Source of the DNA: CAYQIM01 sp964417555
Lineage (GTDB): Bacteria; Pseudomonadota; Gammaproteobacteria; Diplorickettsiales; Diplorickettsiaceae
Direction of reading: 5' to 3'
Assembly (NCBI GenBank): GCA_964417555.1
Contig: CAYQIM010000043.1
Location: forward strand, 1-51,161
Length of the DNA stretch: 51,161 nt
Part shown: positions 15,091-23,999 of the stretch, piece after piece
How the letters are laid out: the number at the start of each line of letters is the position of its first letter
Numbering within the stretch: position 1 is the first letter of the stretch
The notes under the pieces: generated by a model
Databases searched by the model: none
What the model was told of the DNA's origin: nothing
What the model saw: the letters and a program-made list of their open reading frames with translations, nothing else
Program-made: the position numbers and the translations under genes

Positions 15091-17040
15091 ATGCTAGAAA
15101 TTAATACAAATCTGTCTTCTATTGATCTTAAATTTCGTGTTAAACGATCACAAACTGAGACGTTTGAAAAAGCGACTGCAGAAGGCAATTATGATTATTG
15201 GCTAACGCAGGAGGATATTGCGGATATAGCACGTATTTTGTATAGCAATTATAGATTTCCCGGTTTATATCCTGACCCTGCTGGATTTGAAATTTTGGGT
15301 TCGATGCAACAACTCGGTAGACAAATAGAACGGTTTCAGAACATAGTCAGTAATTCCCAACTAGAACGACCACGGATTACATTTATTATTAACCTAGCTA
15401 ACCAACATTGGGTAACCTTGGTTATTATCTATCAAAATCGATCTTATAATGCCTATTATATGGATTCCCTAGGTATTGCATTATCTGAGGAAGTTTCTAG
15501 GCATTTACTCGCTTATGGGATTCGACCTATTAGACCGCTTGCTGAAAAACAGCAAACGGACGCCAGTAATTGTGGTTTATGGGCCTTGGAAAATGCATAT
15601 GACTTGAACAAAATGCTTTATGAAAATAAACCACTTGACTGGGTAATCGGTTTATTAAAAAGTCCACGCGATAGCAGTTATTTTATCCTAAAACGGCAAT
15701 TGCTATCGAGAAAACTCGGTGCTGATTTAATACGTAATACTAGGCTTAGGGATGAATCAATAGATACATCACCTCAATCTGAAATAAATAGCGAACCCAA
15801 TTCCAAACGCATAAAACTACCTGCAGATGAATTAGATGAGCTATCAGAAAGCTTTGTCGAAACATTCATCAGTGAATGTGTGAAAAGAATAACGGCGGCA
15901 CGAATAATTGCTAGAGGACAAGGACTGACAGAGCATGTATTTATCAACGAAATAAAAACAACAACGATGGCTGCATTATTGGGTGCCGCTATTGCGCAAA
16001 GTCAGGTAGGAACTATACCGTCTGTGGTTGCTTCCATTCGCCGTATTAGCTCTGAGTTTCCTTTACCAAAAAGCAAAGCACAAAAAACGACAAACGCTTT
16101 CTCGAATGTACCACCGAATAGCTGCAATCAAATTTTAGCGGAAGCGGCACTAGAAGTATTTCAGAGTTTTTCATCACAATTTATTCAAGTGACAGATAAA
16201 GCCGGCAAACAAATAGCGATAGAAAAACTTGCTGAAGATGCAGCGAGTCGATTAATCAATTATATCGCCAAAAATTGGCAGGATGAGGCTATTAAGAGTG
16301 AATTTATTACTCAAGGGGTTCTGTTAGGTGAATCGGAATGCTATTTTGATCCCAGTATTAAAAAGATTCAATTAAGGAGAATAGCTTATTCCATACAAGA
16401 TAATGAGGGTAATAGCGTTAATACGGCCGATTTATATGAGGAAACAGGATGGGTTGTCCAAATAGAGAATCAAGCAAAGCGATTTTATAAAAAAGCTAAT
16501 AAGCCCAATAGTGATCGCTATGGTTATCGCCTTCCTTTAAGTTGGGAAAAAAATGAAAATGGCGAATTAAAGCGCATGCAAGATTATCAACAAGTAACAA
16601 GTTTTGAACAGGAAACTGCATTTCAGCTTCATTCACGGACTTATGCTTACCTGTTGCAGCAAGCAAATATTCCAGAAAAAGTTACTGAAATAATACAAAA
16701 ACTTAACAATAAATATCCCGATCTTCCTCCCAAAGTAAGTAAAAAAACATCGATACTATTCAATCTCAGAAAGCCTGTTAGTACTTTTACTGGCAGAAGA
16801 ACAGTGCTGACTAAACTTCATGAGATCTTAACAAGCGACGCAACGGCCATTGTAACCAACCTATCAAGATTATCTATAGCCCCTAGTTCTAGTCAGATAG
16901 CGAGTAGTAGTTCTCAAGTTTCTCTTAGTGGCTTAGGGGTATTGGTAAAACCCAATTGGCTTTACACTATGCAGAGCTATATGCCGGATACTATGATCAT
17001 AATATTCTATGGATTACGGCCGAAACACAGTCTGATTTAG
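15091..17040 (+). CDS. Ulp1-like (C48/CE clan) cysteine protease and NB-ARC N-terminus: 5' part of a frameshifted giant toxin
   Basis: Residues 1-210 form a Ulp1/CE-clan protease domain with a full catalytic set: His106 (NQHWVTLV), Asp125 (YYMDSLG), Gln155 and Cys161 (DASNCGLWALENA). Such domains remove ubiquitin or SUMO-like proteins from host targets; the CifB/CidB toxins of Wolbachia carry one. Residues about 210-560 have no recognised fold. At about 565 an NB-ARC ATPase begins (TFTGRRTVLTKLHEIL), but at SLSGLG the frame leaves the P-loop because the G run at 16936-16939 is one base short. The last 33 residues (VLVKPNWLYTMQSY onward) are out-of-frame, ending at 17040. If translated alone this would be a 649-residue protease lacking ATPase. 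The ribosome-binding site is weak (AAAGA) and follows a small hairpin (15061-15078). Confidence 0.85.
   Translation: MLEINTNLSSIDLKFRVKRSQTETFEKATAEGNYDYWLTQEDIADIARILYSNYRFPGLYPDPAGFEILGSMQQLGRQIERFQNIVSNSQLERPRITFIINLANQHWVTLVIIYQNRSYNAYYMDSLGIALSEEVSRHLLAYGIRPIRPLAEKQQTDASNCGLWALENAYDLNKMLYENKPLDWVIGLLKSPRDSSYFILKRQLLSRKLGADLIRNTRLRDESIDTSPQSEINSEPNSKRIKLPADELDELSESFVETFISECVKRITAARIIARGQGLTEHVFINEIKTTTMAALLGAAIAQSQVGTIPSVVASIRRISSEFPLPKSKAQKTTNAFSNVPPNSCNQILAEAALEVFQSFSSQFIQVTDKAGKQIAIEKLAEDAASRLINYIAKNWQDEAIKSEFITQGVLLGESECYFDPSIKKIQLRRIAYSIQDNEGNSVNTADLYEETGWVVQIENQAKRFYKKANKPNSDRYGYRLPLSWEKNENGELKRMQDYQQVTSFEQETAFQLHSRTYAYLLQQANIPEKVTEIIQKLNNKYPDLPPKVSKKTSILFNLRKPVSTFTGRRTVLTKLHEILTSDATAIVTNLSRLSIAPSSSQIASSSSQVSLSGLGVLVKPNWLYTMQSYMPDTMIIIFYGLRPKHSLI
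16936..16939 (+). other. Single-base indel in the NB-ARC P-loop
   Basis: The sequence reads GGCTTAGGGGTATTGGTAAA. One extra G in the run gives GLGGIGKTQLALHYAEL, an exact Walker A (GxxGxGKT), and joins the two reading frames into a single protein of about 2,381 residues (15091-22235). The deletion is therefore precisely located by the motif. Confidence 0.9.
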
Positions 17041-20000
17041 CTAATTCATTTCATAACTTAGCCGTTAAGTTAAATTTAGACACACAAGATAAATACGGCA
17101 TTAAAAAAGATATTGAATTGCTTATTGAAGAAATCTATGAGTATTTTTCTGATAAAAAAAGCTTATTTATTTTTGATAATGTTGAAAATTATAAATTACT
17201 CGCGCCTTTCCTATCAAAACAAATATCAGGCAACAAACCGAATGTATTAATTACCTCGCGCTATAGTAATTGGATAAATATTGCACAGGTTATTGAGATA
17301 AATGTTTTCTCGGAATCTGAGGCTATCGAATTAGCGAGGAAAGTGTTAAATATAGAAACTACGATATACGATGAGGAAATAAAGGAATTACATCGATTAG
17401 TTCAAGGACTTCCTTTAGCTTTACAACAAGTATTTTCCTATATTAAAAATAGAAAAATTATCGAAAAGTTTGAGATAAGAGACTATATAGAATTATTTAA
17501 AGATAAAAGTAAAGCATTAGGTTTACTTAACTTTGATTCTTTGCAATACAGTAACGATCCTTATACCAAAACCATCTATACCACCTGGGACATAACCTTA
17601 GAAAAAATAAACCAAGATCCATCTGGTAAGATAGCTACTGAGCTTTTGGACCTAATGGCTTATCTTTGTCCGGATAGTATTGCAGCGAATCTTTTCTACT
17701 CAAAATTCTATGATACTGAAGATTTAATCAAAGCATTTTCTTTGTTGAAAAACTATGCCATGCTTAATGAAGCAAGCCAAGAAAATTACTTTACCATACA
17801 TCGACTGGTTCAAAAAGTAACAGCTATTAAATTGGAAAGCACACAAGAATTATTCGAGAATAGAAGTTACAAACTTCATGTTTTACTAAAAACAGCCTAT
17901 AAAGATGAGGAAATTTCTAAGCATCTTGTTTATTTTTTGTTCGGTATGAACAGTCGTAAAACACTAGAACCAAATTCAGCTCGCCAAGCGACATTTAAAA
18001 AAATCTTCAAGGGAACACAAATTTATACTAAAGTTAATCTAATAGATTTTTTAGATATAGCGCGCCATACATTTGAAAGAAAAATCTATCTTGATTTTTT
18101 AAAACAATTTTTCGTTTTTTACATAAAAGAAGCTGATCAGATTGTTACAGCGACTGCATTAAATTATCTTAAAAATTTAAAAGATAAAGGAATATTAACA
18201 CGCCTTGAGCTAAGAAACATTCTTGCTATTTATAATCCTTATTCTGAGTATAAAGATTATGATCCAATAAAACGTTTATCAAACAGTGTAGAAAAGAGAG
18301 ACATACAGCTAACTATTCTCGTGGACATTGCTTTATTTTTAAAAAAAGAAGTTTATGATTGTCCATCACCTAGAAAAACAAGAAGCATAGACAACTGTCC
18401 ACTATCATTAGAAGAAGAGAAGCGGGTTAAAAAAGCAATAAGCAATAAACACATAGAAATGCTGGATACTATCGTAAAATTTACTTCTACAGGCTTGTTC
18501 ACAAAAGATATATTATCTGCCTTATTAAGAGGTGATTTTAATAGTGTAGCGGCTAATTTTGCTTTGCTATCCGGTAGTATTATTGCTGGAAAAATTTCTA
18601 ATGAATTACTGAGTGCGGGTGAAATACTGAGCGCTGATGAAAAAATTTTACTGGAAAAAGAAGTATTTTTACAAGATAAAGCGGCCTTAGCTCTTCTTTT
18701 TGATGAGGATGTCATAGCGGTCGGGAAAAGGAAATTTTTAGGTAATATGCTGAAAGTCTCATCGCCTTTTATTGCTAGGGGAATTTCAGCGCTTTTTATA
18801 TTCGATCTGGTAAAAGAAATAAATGCATATAAAAAGGGTGATTCCTTTTTGTTGCCTGATATTATTTCTACCGGCGTTATCGTAGGTGTGGATGGTATTG
18901 AAGCAGGAATAGAGTCAGCGGAAATCTTAGGTTTAATCAGTGAAGTATCGGCGTTTACTGGTCCTATTGGTGAAGGAATAAGTGTTGTTGCTTGGTTAGG
19001 TATAGAGGGTTATCACGTTAAGGAACAACTACAAGAAATTGAAAAACATGTCCATCTCACGACAAAGGAAGCGTTTTTCCAAGGTCTGAGAGCATTTTTT
19101 AGTTTGAAACCTTCTCACTATATTACAATAAAAGCAGCTAATAATCAGTTAGTACAAAAGGCGATTGATTTTTTAAAACAGCATACCGATATTAAACGCT
19201 ATGTTTTTCCTGCTTGGCATGAGACTGAAGGTTTACACCTAAAGAGTGAGGTTTATTTAAATAAGCAGGTAAATATTACCCTCAGTGAGACAATGCCAGA
19301 TGATCTGAATGAAGGTACGTTAATTTGTTTATCCAGACAAAAATCAAGTCATTTTTTTATTAGTGATCGATATAAAACAGATATCTACCTGTGTAATGAA
19401 GCAATTGGTGTTGAATATTTAGCCGATAGAACCGGCGATGCTACCTTAATTGCGCTGGCGCAAGGTGATGATAAAGCCGTGGTATTATCAAACGCACCGA
19501 CCTATATTCTAGTAAACAACGGAACAAAACAGTATAAAGCGGATAACAGTTTATTTATTTTACAAGGTAATGCCATTACAGGTCTTCTTAAAGGTGGTAA
19601 AAGAACAAACGGCATTTTAATGAGCGATTTTCATCCCCACTCCAGTGAATATGTTCTTTTAGATGAGCAAGGAATTTTGTGTGGTGGGAATGCTAGTTTC
19701 CTGGTTAAGACATACCATTGCGATTCTAAACAAAAAGGACTTGAACTTAAGAATATCGATTATATTTATGGCAGAAAGGATAAAAAAGATATTCTTTATA
19801 TTAATGCACCTATTAACTTTGTAGACGGTTATGGTGGAGAGAATAAGCAAAACCTGGATTACACCCTGGTAACCAATAAAAGCAGTAAAGAGATTAAATT
19901 TGTCTTACGAAACAATAGTATTATCCTTTTTGATTTAGATAATAAAGTTGATTCTGCAAGTTACCATATTCCAGTGAGTGGGACAGGGACAACCGTTGTC

Positions 20001-22235
20001 CAATTTCCTTTCTCCAAACCCACACAACACCGATTCTTTTTTGACTATACTTTGCATGCATTAATTGCCATTAGTATTGAAAACCATCAAGTTAATTTCA
20101 CACTATCTCAGCAAGGAATTGGAAGAACTAAAGAAACATTTATTGTGTCACTTAAAGACTATTCGGCACAAAATCACACGCAAACCGTAAATAATACGGC
20201 ACTTCCTATCAATAGTTATTGTAGTTTGCAAGAAGGTATAGGAATTCGGTTCTTTGGCAAAAGGATTTATGCTCAACAGCATACCAATACAAGCTTAGAA
20301 GAAATAATACGTGATTATTCATTAGCCGCACATCGCCTCGATATGAGTTTCCACATTAAACATACTAACAATAACAATGAAACAGAACTTGTGCTAATTG
20401 CTAGTAATAAACATGAGATTTTATATACTGACCCTGCTGTTAAGAATCATTTAATAGGTAATCATGGCGATACTAGCTATGTCATTACAAGCCAAGAAAA
20501 TAAAACTAAGCCTTTTCCTATCCTTGATGTAACGCTTTATCAAACAGGCGAAACAGATTTGGAAGGGACAGATACCTTGGATTTACGCTCCCTTATCAAA
20601 ACAGCAAAAAAAATATGTCCTGAACAAACAGTCTTTCCTCGTATTACTGAAAGTGGCAGCGACTTAATGATAAGTTTAATGACCTATAGCGATCTCGTAG
20701 TAAGTCATTGTAAAAATCGATCAGAACCTTGGAGCATAGCGACAATTAAATTAAACGATACACTTGATGACGAGGCTTGGTATCAAAACGTCGATGTTCT
20801 ACTAGAAGAACAACATCCAATGGCCATCATTAAAAAAGAAAATACTGTTTGGGATATCAGCCCCATACCCTTAGTTTTTGGCAGAAATCAACAGATTATT
20901 GTTTTTACCGAGCCAGATATAAAAAAAGAAACTGAAATATACCTACTTAAAAATATAGGTAATTACACTTTTCTGCGACACAATGGAACCGATCTTATTA
21001 TTACTAACCTATTAGATTCGAATGTCGCAAAATTTGATCTTTGTACTATTTTATTAAGCCAATTCTATAAAAAAGCGGCAATGCAAGAAAAAGTATTGTC
21101 TATTCCTTTTACTTTTATCGATCAACAACTCATCTTGAGTGAACATGAAACAAAGCTAAATAATGCAGCGGAGTTTGACTTTTGGAAACTCTATTGGCAC
21201 CTTAATAATAACGCAAATCCTATAAATAATTCTTCTTTATCTATACCAGGGAGGAGTGCCTTGGCTTTGTCCGAAAGATTATCCGAGGACGATCCTCAAC
21301 GAATAAAACATAATGCTGCACGTACACGTAGTCGTAGAGAAGCCGTCAGTATTTCCTATGGGAAACCGCGGTATTATCGTTCATTACCCTCCATCATTGA
21401 TGGCAATAAGGATTTGCCAGTTAATGAAACTGCTTTAGTGGTCCACAAACCTAAAAAATATACAATAGCCATTATTATAGGTTTACCTTTGTCTGCTTTT
21501 TTTGGTGGATCACTGACGGCTATCATCAATAAACTAGAAAAAAAATATGTCAGTAATTCTAGGTATGTATCCTATGGTATTCAATATGGCGCAAAACCCG
21601 TTTTATTGTCATCCCTAAGTGCAGTGAGTAACCGCTTCTTACTAACCTATTCAAGTATATTAGAGTTTGAAAATGGATGGAAAAGTTTTAATTCTTCTTT
21701 GAATTCACATGACTTAGAATTTGAAAATGGATGGCGAAGTTTTGTTTCTTGTATGGGTTTAAATTACTTTGGGTTCTTGATAGCACAACCCATTGATCAG
21801 CTATTTGTGGAAAAAGTATCGAACAAATGGCTTGCTTTTTTTCTTCAAACGTTAACTTGGATATTTTTTTGGAATCCCAGTTTGTTTGCCAGCGAAGAAT
21901 TTGCCTTGCAAACGTCCTTATTACTGATGACGGCGTGTTTCAATGGTATGGCGTATAAAATAGGTGAGCGGATGACACAATCGATAATTGATTATGGTTG
22001 TGGATTTAGCAAAGCTAATCAAACGACATCGGATACAAAGCAAACGGACGTAGAAATCAGTTTATTAAGCGAAACGGCTGTCGCTATGCCGATGAATGCA
22101 GAAGGTAATTTTAGTCAGCAAAAAAATAAATATTATCCTAATTATTTTTTTTTCAAGCATAAACCTAATACAGAGGGGATGGATGACAAGACAAAGAAAG
22201 AAGGTCGTCGATGTGTTCGCAATTGTGCGTTGTGA
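16956..22235 (+). CDS. NB-ARC / pore-domain / latrotoxin-like C-terminal part of the frameshifted giant toxin
   Basis: No own start is credible (only a TTG at 16956), so this continues the preceding frame; restored numbering adds 622. Walker B FIFDNVE (Asp696), LITSRYS and GLPLALQQV complete NB-ARC, followed by a winged-helix-like part (FTIHRLVQKV). About 1160-1370 is a glycine-rich hydrophobic region ending EIEKHVHLTTKEAFFQGLRA, which I judge similar to the TcdA/TcdB pore-forming domain. A long beta-rich region follows (YIYGRKDKKDILYINAP, FVDGYGG). A furin-type site RSRRE at about 2080 precedes a C-terminal hydrophobic module (about 2125-2305) like the latrotoxin C-terminal domain of arthropod symbionts. 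A 54-bp partial duplication (LEFENGWKSF / LEFENGWRSF) lies inside it. The downstream frame is otherwise intact, so decay is recent or the indel is an artefact. Confidence 0.8.
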   Translation: MALHYAELYAGYYDHNILWITAETQSDLANSFHNLAVKLNLDTQDKYGIKKDIELLIEEIYEYFSDKKSLFIFDNVENYKLLAPFLSKQISGNKPNVLITSRYSNWINIAQVIEINVFSESEAIELARKVLNIETTIYDEEIKELHRLVQGLPLALQQVFSYIKNRKIIEKFEIRDYIELFKDKSKALGLLNFDSLQYSNDPYTKTIYTTWDITLEKINQDPSGKIATELLDLMAYLCPDSIAANLFYSKFYDTEDLIKAFSLLKNYAMLNEASQENYFTIHRLVQKVTAIKLESTQELFENRSYKLHVLLKTAYKDEEISKHLVYFLFGMNSRKTLEPNSARQATFKKIFKGTQIYTKVNLIDFLDIARHTFERKIYLDFLKQFFVFYIKEADQIVTATALNYLKNLKDKGILTRLELRNILAIYNPYSEYKDYDPIKRLSNSVEKRDIQLTILVDIALFLKKEVYDCPSPRKTRSIDNCPLSLEEEKRVKKAISNKHIEMLDTIVKFTSTGLFTKDILSALLRGDFNSVAANFALLSGSIIAGKISNELLSAGEILSADEKILLEKEVFLQDKAALALLFDEDVIAVGKRKFLGNMLKVSSPFIARGISALFIFDLVKEINAYKKGDSFLLPDIISTGVIVGVDGIEAGIESAEILGLISEVSAFTGPIGEGISVVAWLGIEGYHVKEQLQEIEKHVHLTTKEAFFQGLRAFFSLKPSHYITIKAANNQLVQKAIDFLKQHTDIKRYVFPAWHETEGLHLKSEVYLNKQVNITLSETMPDDLNEGTLICLSRQKSSHFFISDRYKTDIYLCNEAIGVEYLADRTGDATLIALAQGDDKAVVLSNAPTYILVNNGTKQYKADNSLFILQGNAITGLLKGGKRTNGILMSDFHPHSSEYVLLDEQGILCGGNASFLVKTYHCDSKQKGLELKNIDYIYGRKDKKDILYINAPINFVDGYGGENKQNLDYTLVTNKSSKEIKFVLRNNSIILFDLDNKVDSASYHIPVSGTGTTVVQFPFSKPTQHRFFFDYTLHALIAISIENHQVNFTLSQQGIGRTKETFIVSLKDYSAQNHTQTVNNTALPINSYCSLQEGIGIRFFGKRIYAQQHTNTSLEEIIRDYSLAAHRLDMSFHIKHTNNNNETELVLIASNKHEILYTDPAVKNHLIGNHGDTSYVITSQENKTKPFPILDVTLYQTGETDLEGTDTLDLRSLIKTAKKICPEQTVFPRITESGSDLMISLMTYSDLVVSHCKNRSEPWSIATIKLNDTLDDEAWYQNVDVLLEEQHPMAIIKKENTVWDISPIPLVFGRNQQIIVFTEPDIKKETEIYLLKNIGNYTFLRHNGTDLIITNLLDSNVAKFDLCTILLSQFYKKAAMQEKVLSIPFTFIDQQLILSEHETKLNNAAEFDFWKLYWHLNNNANPINNSSLSIPGRSALALSERLSEDDPQRIKHNAARTRSRREAVSISYGKPRYYRSLPSIIDGNKDLPVNETALVVHKPKKYTIAIIIGLPLSAFFGGSLTAIINKLEKKYVSNSRYVSYGIQYGAKPVLLSSLSAVSNRFLLTYSSILEFENGWKSFNSSLNSHDLEFENGWRSFVSCMGLNYFGFLIAQPIDQLFVEKVSNKWLAFFLQTLTWIFFWNPSLFASEEFALQTSLLLMTACFNGMAYKIGERMTQSIIDYGCGFSKANQTTSDTKQTDVEISLLSETAVAMPMNAEGNFSQQKNKYYPNYFFFKHKPNTEGMDDKTKKEGRRCVRNCAL
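21660..21743 (+). repeat. Imperfect direct duplication, 54-bp spacing
   Basis: The codons for LEFENGWKSF starting at 21660 recur as LEFENGWRSF starting at 21714. The duplication lies between two hydrophobic segments of the toxin C-terminus and keeps the frame. Confidence 0.85.
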
Positions 22236-22257
22236 CATTCACATTTAATGCAGTTTA

Positions 22258-23607
22258 TTAAGTTTTCATCACTGTTTCTTGTAAAACAACCATGCTTTTT
22301 AATAAATTGAATGCTTCAAAAAGTTGATAATCCGTTTTTACTAGGTCATTTGTTTCTATGGTTGTTGGTAGCTCAAAGATTGTTTTCGGTGTGCCATTTC
22401 CATTTTTTAAATGGCCCTTAAGTTCGGATTCATGGAGGTAAATGGAATCAACGGGATCTTCGTCCATGGTATTAACTTTTAATTCGTTTAAAGTGATATC
22501 AGGTGAAATTCCAGCGGCTTGAATAGAACGACCTGCGGGCGTGTAGTAAAGTGCCGTCGTTAATTTAAGAGCAGCGGTTTCATCCAACGGAATAATAGTT
22601 TGTACGGAGCCTTTGCCAAAGCTTTTGGTCCCTAGAATAATAGCACGTTTATTGTCTTGTAACGCACCCGCGACAATTTCTGCGCCCGATGCACTACCTT
22701 GGTTAATTAAAACAATCAGTGCTTGCTGATAGATTTGATTATTAGGCTTAGCGATAATTTTCATGTTGGCTTCTGGCGTTTGGCCCTGGGTGTAAACAAT
22801 TAATTGTTTATATTTCATTTTATTGGGGTCAAGAAAGGCATTAGCGATGTCACTTGCGGCCGTTAATAATCCTCCTGGGTTATTTCTCAGATCAAGTATT
22901 AAACCTTTGATTGGCGTTTTATTAATATGTTGTAGTTGATTAATTAATTTATCTAAATCTTTTCGTGTGCCTTCTTGGAAGCTACTAATACGAACATAAG
23001 CAAGATTAGGTTCTAGCATACGTCCTTTAACACTACGGACGTGAATAACTTCACGCTTCAGATCAACCGTGAATGGTTTATGTAACCCTTTGCGAAGCAA
23101 GGTAAGATGAATGGAAGTTCCTTTTTGACCGCGCATTTTTTTAACCGCTTCACGTAAAGTGAGACCTTGAATAGGCTTATTATTGATTCGTAAAATCCAA
23201 TCACCTGATTTGATCCCCATTTTTTGCGCAGGTCCGTCATCAATCGGGGTTACGACATGGAGTAAACCTTCTTCCATAGTAACTTCTAAGCCTAAACCAC
23301 TAAATTGGCCTGTGGTAGCTGTTTCCAGATCTTTTAAGTCGTCAGCATCTAAAAAACTGGAATGAGGATCTAATCCACTTGCCATGCCTTGCATAGCATT
23401 TTGCAGTAATTGGTGTTCGGAAGTCGTTTGTACATATTCGGTTTTAATGATTTGAAGTTCTCTATTAAAACGTAGGACATCTTGAGAAAGTTTCTCTTTT
23501 TCTGTTGGAGTTGGTTGTTTTGGATTAGATGGGCTACTTGAAAAAGGCGTGCTAAATCCTAATAAAGCGCAGCTGATAAGAAGAAAAGGTATAATTTTTA
23601 ATCTCAT
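22258..23607 (-). CDS. ctpA: Carboxy-terminal processing protease CtpA (S41)
   Basis: A periplasmic tail-specific serine protease. The N-terminus (MRLKIIPFLLISCALLGFST) is a signal peptide, possibly lipoprotein-like or an anchor. A PDZ domain spans about 95-175 (TGQFSGLGLEV, GDWILRINNKPI), and the S41 core spans about 190-370. The Ser-Lys dyad is Ser307 in NQGSASGAEIVAG and Lys332 in KSFGKGSVQ, 25 residues apart as in E. coli Prc. The length of 449 fits CtpA. It is the last gene of the minus-strand block, downstream of gpmI; gpmI-ctpA proximity is common in gamma-proteobacteria. A structured leader lies 75-220 bases upstream of its start. The convergent toxin gene ends only 22 bases away. Confidence 0.93.
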   Translation of the reverse strand: MRLKIIPFLLISCALLGFSTPFSSSPSNPKQPTPTEKEKLSQDVLRFNRELQIIKTEYVQTTSEHQLLQNAMQGMASGLDPHSSFLDADDLKDLETATTGQFSGLGLEVTMEEGLLHVVTPIDDGPAQKMGIKSGDWILRINNKPIQGLTLREAVKKMRGQKGTSIHLTLLRKGLHKPFTVDLKREVIHVRSVKGRMLEPNLAYVRISSFQEGTRKDLDKLINQLQHINKTPIKGLILDLRNNPGGLLTAASDIANAFLDPNKMKYKQLIVYTQGQTPEANMKIIAKPNNQIYQQALIVLINQGSASGAEIVAGALQDNKRAIILGTKSFGKGSVQTIIPLDETAALKLTTALYYTPAGRSIQAAGISPDITLNELKVNTMDEDPVDSIYLHESELKGHLKNGNGTPKTIFELPTTIETNDLVKTDYQLFEAFNLLKSMVVLQETVMKT

Positions 23608-23681
23608 GGACGTATTTCCTAAGCAATAACAGCCACATTCAAGGAAAATGCTGTGTTTTTTTGACTCTTATCATTTTTCAT

Positions 23682-23827
23682 GAGTTTCGCGAATAGATAA
23701 ATCTCAAGCATGGCCGGGTTCTGCCGCTGTCGGCATCCTGCACTTAATTCTTACAAATTAAGTGTAGGATTAGCCTACACGTCACCCGACGGACAATACC
23801 AGTGAATTTTTTTTATTCGTGAAACTC
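23682..23827 (-). promoter_or_regulatory. Structured leader element upstream of ctpA with competing hairpins
   Basis: The element is bounded by inverted copies of GAGTTTC(G/A)CGAATA (23682-23695 and 23814-23827). Inside, plus-strand CCTGCACTTAATT (23737-23749) pairs with AATTAAGTGTAGG (23756-23768), but GTGTAGG (23762-23768) can instead pair with CCTACAC (23774-23780). CGGGT and ACCCG can close the whole. Mutually exclusive stems are the hallmark of attenuators and riboswitches; the family is not recognised. The remainder of 23608-23999 holds no gene that I can see. Confidence 0.5.
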
Positions 23828-23999
23828 CTGATTTTCTATAAGTAAATTAGCGATTTAATGCACTTATTTATAGTTTAATTTACTTTAGTGAATTTGCGAG
23901 TTGGTAGTGAAAAATTGGTTCTTTATTGCACAGCTGAAAGCGCTATCCCTTTATTGCTAGCAATTTTCTCTTATTTTTCACGCTACAGAGAGAAAAAAA

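Noticed and set aside
16930..16956. Programmed ribosomal frameshift in the toxin
   Set aside because: No slippery heptamer of the X-XXY-YYZ type and no downstream pseudoknot or internal Shine-Dalgarno arrangement was seen; a simple indel is the more economical reading.
4041..22235. A cifA-cifB type toxin-antidote pair
   Set aside because: The upstream gene has no CifA-like features and the two genes are separated by about 200 bases with a hairpin; only the protease domain recalls CifB.
23700..23830. RNase P RNA gene on the minus strand
   Set aside because: CAGAACCCGGC and GTAGGCT resemble the 3' end of RNase P RNA, but the essential 5' core (GGAAAGTCC type) is not found upstream before the next coding gene, so a functional rnpB is not supported.
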